DNA of 64,000 nt from Autumnicola edwardsiae (GCF_031846505.1 NZ_JAVRHP010000005.1:1-64000); one strand, 5' to 3'. Positions 41,013 to 50,001 are shown, numbered from the stretch's first letter. Translations and numbers: made by a program. The notes: generated from the sequence alone by a model not told the origin.

Positions 41013-41088
41013 TTGCAATTATCGGAACGTATTTTGCTAATTATTTTGCGAATTTAATACTGAACAACGAGGTTTGGGTGCAATTTTT

Positions 41089-41096
41089 TACCTTTG
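41089..41096 (+). promoter_or_regulatory. TACCTTTG -7 box before the cysteine synthase gene
   Basis: A TAnnTTTG match 19 bases upstream of ATG 41115. No TTG at the ideal distance; a TTG at 41074-41076 is too close. Confidence 0.45.
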
Positions 41097-41114
41097 CCGA
41101 ACTAAAGAAGAAGC

Positions 41115-42122
41115 ATGGACTATAAAGAAAATATACTAGGTACAATTGGTAACACCCCTTTGGTGAAAATGAATAAAATCACAAAGGACATCGATGCGCT
41201 TGTACTTGCCAAATACGAAACTTTTAATCCCGGAAATTCTGTAAAAGACAGGATGGCCCTAAAAATGGTAGAAGAAGCTGAAGAAAAAGGTTTGCTGAAG
41301 CCGGGCGGGACAATCATAGAGGGAACTTCTGGGAATACGGGGATGGGCCTTGCACTTGCCGCCATTGTAAAAGGTTATAAAATGGTCTGTGTGCTTTCAG
41401 ATAAACAAAGCAAGGAGAAAATTGACATTTTAAAGGCAGTGGGCAGTGAAGTGGTGGTTTGCCCTACAGATGTTGCGCCAGAGGATCCGCAATCTTATTA
41501 CTCGACCTCAAAAAGACTTGCTGAAGAAACGCCAAATTCCTGGTATGTGAATCAATACGACAACTTGGCAAATACCAGGGCGCATTACGAAACCACCGGA
41601 CCCGAAATCTGGCAACAAACCGATGGTAAAGTAACGCATTTTGTTGTTGGTGTTGGTACGGGAGGCACCATTTCTGGAGTTGGAAAATTTTTAAAGGAAA
41701 AAAATCCGGATATTAAAGTTTGGGGAATCGATACGTATGGTTCGGTGTTTAAAAAGTATCATGAAACCGGGGAATTCGACAAAAATGAAATCTATCCCTA
41801 TGTAACAGAGGGAATTGGTGAGGATATCCTGCCAAAAAACGTAGATTTTAATATAATTGACGGGTTCACCAAAGTAACCGATAAAGATGCGGCAATTTAC
41901 ACCCAAAAACTGGCCAAGGAAGAAGGCTTCTTCCTGGGAAACAGTGCAGGGGCAGCAGCAAAAGGACTGCTTCAGTTAAAAGAACATTTTAAGAAGGATG
42001 ATGTTGTGGTGGTGCTATTTCACGATCACGGGAGCAGATATGTCGGAAAGATGTTTAATGATGACTGGATGCGGAAAAAAGGCTTTCTGGATGAAGGTCC
42101 GGTGGAAGATGAAATTTCCTAA
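41115..42122 (+). CDS. PLP-dependent cysteine synthase / cystathionine beta-synthase family
   Basis: 335 residues of fold-type II PLP enzymes. Schiff-base Lys44 in PGNSVKDR, phosphate/substrate loop EGTSGNTGMGLA, PLP-phosphate loop GVGTGGTISG and GNSAGAAA. The block GIDTYGSVFKKYHETGEFDKNEIYPYVTEGIGEDILPKNVDF is closer to cystathionine beta-synthase than to CysK, but the C-terminal CBS pair of the eukaryotic enzyme is absent. Makes cysteine from O-acetylserine and sulfide, or cystathionine from serine and homocysteine; the choice is open. Confidence 0.9.
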   Translation: MDYKENILGTIGNTPLVKMNKITKDIDALVLAKYETFNPGNSVKDRMALKMVEEAEEKGLLKPGGTIIEGTSGNTGMGLALAAIVKGYKMVCVLSDKQSKEKIDILKAVGSEVVVCPTDVAPEDPQSYYSTSKRLAEETPNSWYVNQYDNLANTRAHYETTGPEIWQQTDGKVTHFVVGVGTGGTISGVGKFLKEKNPDIKVWGIDTYGSVFKKYHETGEFDKNEIYPYVTEGIGEDILPKNVDFNIIDGFTKVTDKDAAIYTQKLAKEEGFFLGNSAGAAAKGLLQLKEHFKKDDVVVVLFHDHGSRYVGKMFNDDWMRKKGFLDEGPVEDEIS

Positions 42123-42144
42123 GAATTTAAAGAAGCTGCCCAAT

Positions 42145-42525
42145 TCAGGCAGCTTTTCTGTTTCTTCCTGATTTTCGGAAACTTATATACTGCAAAAAAT
42201 AGAATAAAAATGTTCCACTGAAATAAATAAGAACATCAAGAAAGTCGGCGGTGTAGCGGGCACTTATTTGCGGCAGTAATAATTCAAAATACACGGCATA
42301 AAAAGAAGTGAGGATCAAAATTTGAGGCAGGCTTAATGTGATGGAAGATTTTTTTTCAATAAAGTGAACAGCTTTTAAACATACAGTAAGCACTATAGGC
42401 ATGCAAAGGAAATCGTTAAGATAGGAGGTTGTCCAGCCGGGAAGGGGAATTCCAAAGAATTTCAGGATTTCGAAGGAGATAAAAGTAAGTACATATATTG
42501 TAAAAGAAATGTAAAGAATTTTCAT
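42145..42525 (-). CDS. Small integral membrane protein
   Basis: 126 residues with four hydrophobic segments (about 4-25, 38-55, 68-84, 97-115) and a basic C-terminus (FRKSGRNRKAA). Conserved-looking features are PLPGWTTSYLNDFLCMP and RYTADFLDVLIYFSGTFLFYFLQ, reminiscent of small membrane proteins in this phylum of uncertain function. It overlaps the upstream small gene by 4 bases (ATGA), so the two are co-translated. Confidence 0.7.
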   Translation of the reverse strand: MKILYISFTIYVLTFISFEILKFFGIPLPGWTTSYLNDFLCMPIVLTVCLKAVHFIEKKSSITLSLPQILILTSFYAVYFELLLPQISARYTADFLDVLIYFSGTFLFYFLQYISFRKSGRNRKAA

Positions 42526-42770
42526 AGCAAAGCTACTGAAACAATAAAAGCCATTAACAGCCCAATGGCCATTACCACAATCCAGACGGTATAACCTGTT
42601 TTGGAAAGGGCCCTGATAACTGGATTTTTATGTTTTCTATAAGAGGTTTTATCGATCTTTTTTTTGGAAGCGGCAGATCTACGACTGGCTCTTTCCTCCC
42701 TAAAATTATTCTCACTATCCCTTTCGGGATTGGAATTGGATTTGTTCCTTTTTTCAGCCGGCTCTTCCAT
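42522..42770 (-). CDS. Small protein with one C-terminal membrane anchor
   Basis: 82 residues. A charged, low-complexity N-terminal half (NSNPERDSENNFREERASRRSAASKKK) is followed by a single hydrophobic helix (VWIVVMAIGLLMAFIVSVALL) at the very end: a tail-anchored topology. No family recognised. Reality is supported by its ATGA overlap with the downstream membrane protein gene. Confidence 0.6.
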   Translation of the reverse strand: MEEPAEKRNKSNSNPERDSENNFREERASRRSAASKKKIDKTSYRKHKNPVIRALSKTGYTVWIVVMAIGLLMAFIVSVALL

Positions 42771-42979
42771 AGGTTTCTGCTTTATTGTTGAAGAGGTTTA
42801 ATTCTTCAGTAATAAAAGATAGTTAAAGCGTGCAATTATTCAAAACTATTGCTTGTTTTCAGGGAAGTTTAACTTGCCCTTAAGACTGATTTTTTAAGAG
42901 ACACAGCTATTTCAGTAAAAGCAGATTAAAAAGTTTTGAGTTATTGAAAAATAGGTTATTTTGAACTTAAATTCTTCCT

Positions 42980-43684
42980 ATGAAAAGAACAATCAGTTTT
43001 CTGCTTTTTTTAGTCCTCTTGTCTGCCTGTAGTTCCACTTCAGAAACAGCTAATTCAGAAGTTACAGATTCCGAAGATATGAATTACAGCTACCTGGCTT
43101 TGGGTGATTCTTATACTATTGGTGAAAGTGTTGAGGTGAATGAGCGATGGCCGGTGCAGTTAATGGAAGCCCTTAAAGAAAGGGGTTATAAGGTTGCGCC
43201 ACCAAAAATTATTGCCAAAACGGGCTGGACAACCAGGAATTTGCTTCGTGGTATAGAGGATGAGCTGAATGTACAGCGGGATTTTGATCTGGTTTCTATT
43301 CTAATTGGTGTTAATAACCAGTATCAAAATAAACCTATTGATGAATATGAAGAGGAATTAAGGCAGGTTTTTAGAAAGGCTATAAATCACAGTAAAACCA
43401 GGGAAAACGGAGTCTTCGCACTTAGTATTCCAGATTATGGTGCAACTCCTTTTGGACAGGCGAATGCTGAAGCTATTTCTGAAGAAATCGATGAATATAA
43501 TGCGGTTTTTAGAAGGGTGGCTGAAGACTATGAAGTAGATTTTTTTAATATTACTCCTATTTCCCGGGAAGCTGAGAGAGATCCGGACCTGGTCGCTCAG
43601 GACGGTCTCCACCCCAGTGGGTTGATGTATAGATATTGGGTTGAGGATATTGTGGCAAAAGTTGCTGAAAAACTTTCAGAATAA
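42980..43684 (+). CDS. SGNH/GDSL-family hydrolase lipoprotein
   Basis: 234 residues. Lipobox LLSA-C (Cys17). SGNH blocks: ALGDSYT with nucleophile Ser44, a block II-like KTGWTTRNL, LIGVNNQYQ (block III Asn), and DGLHPSG (Asp208/His211). Probably an exported esterase or deacetylase acting on glycan or lipid esters; the substrate is not inferable. A 209-base gap upstream shows nothing beyond AT-rich sequence. Confidence 0.88.
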   Translation: MKRTISFLLFLVLLSACSSTSETANSEVTDSEDMNYSYLALGDSYTIGESVEVNERWPVQLMEALKERGYKVAPPKIIAKTGWTTRNLLRGIEDELNVQRDFDLVSILIGVNNQYQNKPIDEYEEELRQVFRKAINHSKTRENGVFALSIPDYGATPFGQANAEAISEEIDEYNAVFRRVAEDYEVDFFNITPISREAERDPDLVAQDGLHPSGLMYRYWVEDIVAKVAEKLSE

Positions 43685-43730
43685 TATATGTAATTGATTT
43701 TCAAAAGGATATTTTGTCTACATTTAGTAG

Positions 43731-45011
43731 ATGCGGGAAGATTTTTTACATTATCTCTGGAAATTCAAAAAGTTTAAATTTCAGGAAGCAAGGACAACCA
43801 ATGGTGAGGAAATATTAATTTCTGAGGTTGGGATGCATAATCAGCTTTCAGGCCCGGATTTCTTTAACGCCCGGATAAAAATTGGGAAGCAATTGTGGGC
43901 TGGAAATGTCGAAATACACATAAAATCTTCAGATTGGTACGCTCATCACCACGAGACTGACGAAAATTATGATAATGTCATCCTGCATGTAGTCTGGCAG
44001 CATGATGTGGATATCTTCCGAAAGGAGAATTCCGCAGTGCCCACTTTAGAGTTGGAGAACTTGGTGAATATGAATGTTCTCGAACAATACAATCGTCTTA
44101 ATTCTACTGATAAAAACTGGATAAATTGCGAGAAATTTTTTCCGGAACTCGACTTGTTTAAGACAGACCGCTGGCTGGAAAGAATGTATTTTGAAAGGCT
44201 GGAGGAGAAATCGATGCTAATCACTAACCTTCTTAAGAAAACCGGAAATGATTGGGAAGCAGTGTTGTTTCAGCTGTTGGCCAAAAATTTTGGATTAAAT
44301 GTGAACGGAGAAGCTTTTCTACAAATAGCAGGAAGTTTTGACTTCAGGATAATTAAGAAGAATTTCAGCAACAAAAAGGTTCTACAGTCACTTTTGCTGG
44401 GGCAGGCTGGTTTGCTTGAAAGTGATTATGAAGATATTTATTTCCAGGATCTAAAAAAGAATTACAGATACCTAAAGCACAAATATACTCTTAACAATTC
44501 TGGAATAACAAAACCGAGGTTTTTTAGGCTGCGACCCGACAATTTTCCTACTATTCGCTTAATGCAGCTGGCAGAAATCTACGCTTCTGAACAAAATGTT
44601 TTCAGGGAAGTAACAAATTTTTCAGATCTCACGGGTTTGATCAGGAAATTCCAGGTTGAGGTAGATGGTTACTGGCTTACGCATTACAACTTTGGAAGAG
44701 AACATCGCGAGAGGAAAAAGAAAACAACCTTGAAGTTCATTAATTTGATCCTGATTAACACCGTTATTCCTTTCAACTTTGTTTATGCCCGTAAAATGGG
44801 TAAGCCGCTAGAGCCAGTTGTCGAGGTGGCCAGAACATTAATTGCTGAAGAAAACTCTGTTGTTTCAAGGTTTTATGAGCTAAAACCAAATCTTCCCTCA
44901 GATGCGCTCCATTCCCAGGCCCTGTTGCATTTAAAAAGGAACTACTGCGATAAAAATAGATGTATGGATTGTGAACTGGGGGTTAGTCTTTTACAATCAA
45001 ATCTAAAATAA
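43731..45011 (+). CDS. DUF2851 family protein
   Basis: 426 residues starting MREDFLHYLWKFKKFKFQEARTTNGEEILI. The conserved block GMHNQLSGPDFFNARIKIGKQLWAGNVEIHIKSSDWYAHHHETDENYDNVILHVVW identifies DUF2851; the alternating acidic, His and Lys pattern resembles a nuclease-like core (E-x-H-x-K), an inference. The C-terminal Cys cluster (NYCDKNRCMDCELG) is also typical. Function unknown; found widely in Bacteroidota. Confidence 0.85.
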   Translation: MREDFLHYLWKFKKFKFQEARTTNGEEILISEVGMHNQLSGPDFFNARIKIGKQLWAGNVEIHIKSSDWYAHHHETDENYDNVILHVVWQHDVDIFRKENSAVPTLELENLVNMNVLEQYNRLNSTDKNWINCEKFFPELDLFKTDRWLERMYFERLEEKSMLITNLLKKTGNDWEAVLFQLLAKNFGLNVNGEAFLQIAGSFDFRIIKKNFSNKKVLQSLLLGQAGLLESDYEDIYFQDLKKNYRYLKHKYTLNNSGITKPRFFRLRPDNFPTIRLMQLAEIYASEQNVFREVTNFSDLTGLIRKFQVEVDGYWLTHYNFGREHRERKKKTTLKFINLILINTVIPFNFVYARKMGKPLEPVVEVARTLIAEENSVVSRFYELKPNLPSDALHSQALLHLKRNYCDKNRCMDCELGVSLLQSNLK

Positions 45012-45015
45012 TCTT

Positions 45016-45023
45016 TATTTTTG
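45016..45023 (+). promoter_or_regulatory. TATTTTTG -7 box immediately before pspC-like gene
   Basis: A perfect TAnnTTTG match 4 bases before ATG 45028, inside the gap after DUF2851. The transcription start would coincide with the ATG, predicting a leaderless transcript. Confidence 0.45.
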
Positions 45024-45027
45024 CACT

Positions 45028-45258
45028 ATGCGCAGCTTCATTTATAATATCCGCTACTTTTTTGAGAGACATGGTTTTTATGTATCTTCCCGTCTCGCAG
45101 ATAAGTTAGGTATGCGTGCAAAAAGCGTAAGGCTCTTTTTTATATATGCATCATTTTTTACCGTGGGAATAGGTTTTGTGTTTTATCTCATCCTTGCTTT
45201 CTGGTTAAAACTGAAGGATTTAGTTTATACAAAGCGGACTTCTGTTTTTGATCTGTAA
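45028..45258 (+). CDS. PspC-domain small membrane protein
   Basis: 76 residues. FFERHGFYVSSRLADKLGMRAKSVRLFFIYASFFTVGIGFVFYLILAFWLKLKD matches the PspC fold: a short amphipathic N-terminus with the RLADKLG...RLFFIY signature, then one or two membrane helices. PspC proteins act in envelope stress; no pspA partner is adjacent. Confidence 0.85.
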   Translation: MRSFIYNIRYFFERHGFYVSSRLADKLGMRAKSVRLFFIYASFFTVGIGFVFYLILAFWLKLKDLVYTKRTSVFDL

Positions 45259-45415
45259 CCAGGTGATCTGTTGGAAGAAGCTTGTGGAACGGGATTTTTG
45301 AAAAATATGTTTTAACAATTTCTTTGGAATTTAACTTGTAAAAATTTGAAAAGGGTTAATTTTTTAGCATCTTGCTTCGCGGAAAAATTAACCTATCTAA
45401 ACTCTTATTGACTAT

Positions 45416-47494
45416 ATGAGAAAGTACCTACTTTCGTTCATTCTTTTATTGCCGCTATTATCAGGATTTGCTCAGGAACTTGAAGTAGATGCCGAAGTTG
45501 GAAATCCCACGAACATCATAAATGATGGATTTATCGCTCTTGAAGTATCCGGAGGAACTCCTCCTTATTCCTACAAATGGTCTAATCGTAGTACTCCCTT
45601 GGAATCTAACCGTGCCGAAGGACTTGTAGAAGGCATACCTTACAAAATTGTAATTACAGACAGTAATAATAATACAAGGACTGTAAATTATACTGTAGAA
45701 GCAGAAGCCATAACAGAACATTTTAACGGAACCTTTGTTCCTATTGTGGATAGTATGACGGAGATTCTTTTCTGGGATCCGTTTTCTGCTCTTGGGATTT
45801 ATGATCCTGTTGTCTATTCAGATATTAAAAAAGTTGCGACACCGGGTTGGGAGCCTAACATTCAAAATAAGTACATACTTAAAGAATGGTTAGTTGAAGA
45901 GGGTGCACACGTTAATAACGGGGAACAGATTGCTGTAGTAACCTCTGAAAATGAAGGCGACACAAATGTCTATGCAGAGGCCAGCGGTAATGTAAATTAC
46001 CTGGTGGAGGAAGGAAATGTAATTTATGATTACGAAAATACAGAGGATTTAATAGAAACAGGTGCACATTACCTGGCAGAAATAGAATATGATGAGCCGG
46101 TAATCCTCGCTCACCCCAACGGAGATCCCCAAACAAACGATATCCCTTTTATTGTGGTTTGGCTTATTTTTGGTGCGGCCTTTTTTACTATAAGAATGGG
46201 CTTTATTAATATTAGAGGGTTTAAACATGCCCTTGAACTTGCAAAAGGGAAATATGATGATCCCGATGCTCCAGGAAGTATTACTCATTTTCAGGCTCTA
46301 ACCACAGCAGTTTCGGCTACTGTTGGCTTGGGGAATATTGCAGGTGTAGCTGTGGCTGTATCTCTGGGTGGTGCGGGCGCTACTTTCTGGATGATAATTG
46401 CAGGATTACTAGGGATGTCTTCAAAATTCGTAGAATGTACTTTGGGAGTAAAATACAGGTTTATCAATTCTGAAGGAAGAATATTTGGAGGGCCAATGAA
46501 TTACCTGCGATATGGGCTGGAAAAGCGTAATATGAGAGGACTTGGGAAATTCCTTGCGGGATTCTTTGCAATCCTGGGTATTGGTGCCTCTTTTGGTGGT
46601 GGAAATATGTTCCAGGCCAACCAGTCTTTCGAAATTTTGGCGGGTCAGTTCTCCTGGCTTGCCGGAAACGGATTCTGGTTTGGACTTGTGGTTGCCGTTC
46701 TTGTAGGAGTTGTAATTATTGGAGGAATTAAGAGTATAGCCAATGTAACAGGTAAGGTGGTGCCATTTATGGCCGGTGTGTATGTATTGGGGGCCCTTAT
46801 TGTTATAGGTATAAATATTGAAAATATAGGACCTGCATTTAATGCGATTTTCGATGGTGCATTTAGCCCTTCTGCTTTAAAAGGTGGAATAATAGGAGTA
46901 ATGATTGTAGGTTTTCAGAGAGCTGCCTTTTCTAATGAGGCAGGTGTGGGGTCTGCTGCAATTGCGCACAGTACCGCTAAAACCCACAACCCACCGTCTG
47001 AAGGTTTCGTCGCTTTGCTGGAGCCGTTTATAGATACTGTTGTTGTTTGTACCTTAACTGCTTTGGTTCTGATTTTCACCGGAATGCACGAGGTAGAAGG
47101 AATAGGGGGTGCACAACTCACTTCTGAAGCTTTTGCAAGTGTTATCTCCTGGTTTCCTTATGTACTTGCCTTAGCAGTATTTCTTTTTGCCTTTTCTACT
47201 ATGATTTCCTGGTCTTACTACGGGATGAGGTCCTGGACTTACCTGTTTGGAAAAAGTAAAAGAACAGAATTGGTCTATAAACTTCTTTTCCTTGTATTTG
47301 TAGTAGTAGGAGCTTCAGTAAGTTTAGGAGCTGTCTTAAACTTTTCAGATATGATGATTCTCGCAATGTCTTTCCCTAATATTATAGGACTTTATATAAT
47401 GTCTGGGGAAGTACGATCAGATTTGAAGGAATACTTCAGGAAATTAAAAGCAGGAGAGCTTTTTACTAAGGATGGTAAACTTAAGTCCACCTAA
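45416..47494 (+). CDS. Alanine/sodium symporter (AgcS family) with exported N-terminal extension
   Basis: 692 residues, about 230 more than a standard AgcS. A signal peptide (MRKYLLSFILLLPLLSGFAQ) leads to a SprB-repeat/PKD-like segment (GFIALEVSGGTPPYSYKWSN, about 38-65), then a lipoyl/HlyD-like hairpin domain (about 140-210: VATPGWEPNIQNKYILKEWLVEEGAHVNNGEQIAVV...YAEASGNVNYLVEEGNVI). The transporter begins about 245 and has the AgcS hallmarks VSATVGLGNIAGVAVAVSLGGAGATFWM, GGPMNYLRYG and NEAGVGSAAIAHS. The lipoyl-like hairpin lacks the modifiable Lys. Probably imports alanine or glycine with sodium; the extension should sit in the periplasm. Confidence 0.9.
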   Translation: MRKYLLSFILLLPLLSGFAQELEVDAEVGNPTNIINDGFIALEVSGGTPPYSYKWSNRSTPLESNRAEGLVEGIPYKIVITDSNNNTRTVNYTVEAEAITEHFNGTFVPIVDSMTEILFWDPFSALGIYDPVVYSDIKKVATPGWEPNIQNKYILKEWLVEEGAHVNNGEQIAVVTSENEGDTNVYAEASGNVNYLVEEGNVIYDYENTEDLIETGAHYLAEIEYDEPVILAHPNGDPQTNDIPFIVVWLIFGAAFFTIRMGFINIRGFKHALELAKGKYDDPDAPGSITHFQALTTAVSATVGLGNIAGVAVAVSLGGAGATFWMIIAGLLGMSSKFVECTLGVKYRFINSEGRIFGGPMNYLRYGLEKRNMRGLGKFLAGFFAILGIGASFGGGNMFQANQSFEILAGQFSWLAGNGFWFGLVVAVLVGVVIIGGIKSIANVTGKVVPFMAGVYVLGALIVIGINIENIGPAFNAIFDGAFSPSALKGGIIGVMIVGFQRAAFSNEAGVGSAAIAHSTAKTHNPPSEGFVALLEPFIDTVVVCTLTALVLIFTGMHEVEGIGGAQLTSEAFASVISWFPYVLALAVFLFAFSTMISWSYYGMRSWTYLFGKSKRTELVYKLLFLVFVVVGASVSLGAVLNFSDMMILAMSFPNIIGLYIMSGEVRSDLKEYFRKLKAGELFTKDGKLKST

Positions 47495-47508
47495 GTTTTA
47501 ATAATAAA

Positions 47509-48375
47509 ATGAAATTTAAATCCCATTTTGTTTTCAGTAGAAGTCAGCAAAATGGGATTTTTCTTTTGGTATGTATCATTATTGCTCTGCAGGTACTTTA
47601 CTTTACAGTTGCTTTTTCTTCTAATGCTGAAGAGACGCCTCTTTCTTCGGAAGAAATAAAAGTTTACCAGGCGAAGGTGGATTCTATAAAGCTGTTACGT
47701 ACTTCGAATGATTCTGTCAAGATTTTTCCTTTTAATCCGAATTATATTACCGATTTTAAAGGCTATACTCTTGGAATGTCACCAGATGAGATTGATAAAT
47801 TACTGCGCTTCCGGGAAAAGGGGAAATGGATAAATTCTTCTGAAAATTTTCAGAAGGTTACGGGAATTTCAGATTCTTTGCTTAGTGCACTTTCTCCTTA
47901 TTTTAAATTTCCGGATTGGGTACAGGAAAGAAAAACTGCCGGTATTGCTTCCGCAGAAAAAGTAAATAGTATAAAACAAAAGGATCTTAATTCAGCTTCG
48001 GCAGAAGATTTGATGAAGGTGAATGGTATTGGAGAAGTATTGGCGGCACGTATCGTTAACTACAGGAGTAAAATAGGCGGATTTATGGGAGATATTCAGT
48101 TAAAAGATATCTATGGCCTTACTTTTGAGACGAGAGAAAGTATTCTTCGGAATTACAAAGTCATCCAGAAACCGGATTTTCTTCAGAAGAATATAAATAT
48201 CCTGAGTGTTATAGAACTTTCGGAGATACCTTATTTTAACTATGAGCTGGCAAGGGAAATTGTCAATTATCGGCAATTGCACGAAGGAATAACTTCTTTT
48301 GAAGAGTTGTCGAAAATAGAAAGTTTTCCTTCAGAGAAAATTGACAGGATTAAATTATATTTGACGCTGGATTAA
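47509..48375 (+). CDS. Helix-hairpin-helix protein (ComEA-like)
   Basis: 288 residues with one N-terminal membrane helix (about 17-37) and tandem helix-hairpin-helix units: LNSASAEDLMKVNGIGEVLAARIVNYRSKIGGF (clear ComEA type, GIGEVLAARI hairpin), an earlier degenerate unit (MSPDEIDKLLRFREKGKWINS) and a later one (IPYFNYELAREIVNYRQLHEGI). Likely DNA-binding on the periplasmic side, by analogy with competence protein ComEA; a helix-hairpin-helix role outside competence is possible. It starts 14 bases after the symporter gene. Confidence 0.85.
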   Translation: MKFKSHFVFSRSQQNGIFLLVCIIIALQVLYFTVAFSSNAEETPLSSEEIKVYQAKVDSIKLLRTSNDSVKIFPFNPNYITDFKGYTLGMSPDEIDKLLRFREKGKWINSSENFQKVTGISDSLLSALSPYFKFPDWVQERKTAGIASAEKVNSIKQKDLNSASAEDLMKVNGIGEVLAARIVNYRSKIGGFMGDIQLKDIYGLTFETRESILRNYKVIQKPDFLQKNINILSVIELSEIPYFNYELAREIVNYRQLHEGITSFEELSKIESFPSEKIDRIKLYLTLD

Positions 48376-48454
48376 AATAAATATCAAGTACTTTTTAATT
48401 GGTATTATGTGGCCTTGCATTTTTTAAAATTGAGGTCCGTGAAAAAAACAGATT

Positions 48455-49624
48455 ATGAACAATATGTATTTTACAGAGGAACATCAACTATTTAGAAAAA
48501 GCTTTCAGGATTTTCTTCAGAAGGAAGTAGTTCCTCATATAGAAAAATGGGAGAAGTCCGGTACTATAGAAAGGTTTATCTGGAAGAAATTTGGTGAAAT
48601 GGGATATTTTGGCCTTAATCAGCCAGAGGAATTTGGAGGGCTTAATCTGGATATTTTTTATACCGTTATCTTTCTGGAAGAACTGCAAAAAATAGATTCT
48701 GGAGGTTTTGCTGCCGCAATGTGGGCACATGCTTACCTGGCAATGACCCACGTAAAAACCGAGGGAAGCCAGGAAATAAAAGAGAAATATCTTACTGCGA
48801 GTATCGAGGGGGATAAAATAGGATGTCTTTGTATTACAGAGCCTTTTGGAGGGTCTGATGTGGCCGGAATGAAAACTACCGCAGTAAAAAAAGATGATAA
48901 GTACATTATCAACGGGTCCAAAACTTTTATAACTAACGGGGTTTATTCAGATTACCTCGTGGTGGCTGCAAAGACAAGTCCGGAGGAGGGAAATAAAGGA
49001 ATGAGTATTTTCATTATAGACCGCGAAACTCCCGGAATTTCGGCTAATAAACTTGATAAATTAGGTTGGCGTGCGTCTGACACTGCGGAATTGGCCTTTG
49101 ACAATGTAGAGGTGCCGGTAGAAAACCTTATGGGAGATAAGGATAAGGGCTTCTCCTATATTATGCAGCATTTTGCAATGGAGCGATTGATTATGGGCAT
49201 TAACGCCCATGCCCGTGCAGAATATGCACTGGGTTATGCAATAAACTATATGTCTGAGCGGGAAGCTTTTGGAAAAACAATTGATAAGTTCCAGGCGTTG
49301 CGACACAGCGTGGCAGATATGGCCAGTGAAGTGGAAATGTGCAGGGAATTTAATTACTCTATCGCAAAGAGGCTGGGGGAAGGGCAGTATGTTGTAAAGG
49401 AAGCCAGTATGTCTAAACTTTTGTCTACAAGAATGGCAGATAAAGTGATTTACGAATCACTACAGATGCTTGGTGGATATGGTTATATGGAAGATTATCC
49501 GCTGGCAAGGCTTTACAGGGATAGCAGATTGGGCCCTATAGGCGGTGGCACCTCTGAAATTTTAAGAGAAATTATCGCTAAGATGATAATTGACAAAAAA
49601 GAATATAAGCCGGCAGCGCGGTAA
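48455..49624 (+). CDS. Acyl-CoA dehydrogenase
   Basis: 389 residues, FAD-dependent. Family motifs: CLCITEPFGGSDVAGMKTTA, NGSKTFITNG, GWRASDTAELAFDNVEVP, REAFGKTIDKFQALRHSVADMA and LQMLGGYGYMEDYPLARLYRDSRLGPIGGGTSEILREIIAKMI. In MCAD-like enzymes the catalytic Glu precedes GTS; here it is Gly (GGGTSE), and Glu243 in HFAMERL takes the position used by isovaleryl-CoA and long-chain enzymes. Branched or long-chain acyl-CoA oxidation is therefore more likely. ATG 48464 is an alternative start. Confidence 0.9.
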   Translation: MNNMYFTEEHQLFRKSFQDFLQKEVVPHIEKWEKSGTIERFIWKKFGEMGYFGLNQPEEFGGLNLDIFYTVIFLEELQKIDSGGFAAAMWAHAYLAMTHVKTEGSQEIKEKYLTASIEGDKIGCLCITEPFGGSDVAGMKTTAVKKDDKYIINGSKTFITNGVYSDYLVVAAKTSPEEGNKGMSIFIIDRETPGISANKLDKLGWRASDTAELAFDNVEVPVENLMGDKDKGFSYIMQHFAMERLIMGINAHARAEYALGYAINYMSEREAFGKTIDKFQALRHSVADMASEVEMCREFNYSIAKRLGEGQYVVKEASMSKLLSTRMADKVIYESLQMLGGYGYMEDYPLARLYRDSRLGPIGGGTSEILREIIAKMIIDKKEYKPAAR

Positions 49625-49949
49625 GTTTGAAGTTCAAAGTTTAGTTGGCAGTTCAGAGGTGTCAGTTTGCAGGTTGAAAAAGCTGCAATTTGAATTTGTG
49701 CTTGCCTTAAATTGGCAATTATCGATATTGATTAATTCCTGAGGCACTTTTTGGATGTTTTTAATTCAGCACCCAACTTTCAGAATATGTGTTAGTGGGA
49801 TCAGTGATAAAGAGGATGACCAAAAATGGCAATTATCGATCTGCAGTAGCTTTCGACACGTTTTTTTGATGCTTTTTAGTTCTAAATTTAAAATTCAGCA
49901 TTCAGAAATAATTTCAGGAAAAGAAGATCAGAAATAAAACAAAATATAA
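49625..49949. other. Repeat-rich gap before rpsU
   Basis: About 390 bases lie between the acyl-CoA dehydrogenase and rpsU genes. TTGGCAATTATCGAT (49712-49726) and TGGCAATTATCGAT (49827-49840) are two copies of the dispersed 12-14 base motif; GTTTGAAGTTCAAAGTTTAG and GGCAGTTCAGAGGTGTCAG are low-complexity filler. The 60-codon frame at 49755-49937 has no recognisable family and is probably not a gene. Confidence 0.6.
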
Positions 49950-49979
49950 TTGCGGATTTAGAGAAATGGTCTATATTTG
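49950..49979 (+). promoter_or_regulatory. rpsU: rpsU promoter
   Basis: TTG (49950-49952), 19-base spacer, TATATTTG (49972-49979): an excellent Bacteroidota sigma-70 promoter. The leader to ATG 50017 is about 30 bases and contains the SD. Confidence 0.75.
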
Positions 49980-50001
49980 CAATCTTAAATAATTTTTAAA
50001 G

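Noticed and set aside
48259..48285. CAATTATCGGCAATTG match inside the ComEA-like gene
   Set aside because: The residues (IVNYRQL) fit the helix-hairpin-helix repeat, so the similarity to the dispersed motif may be coincidence.
49755..49937. Small gene upstream of rpsU
   Set aside because: The frame is built over a copy of the dispersed CAATTATCGAT repeat and low-complexity DNA and resembles no family.
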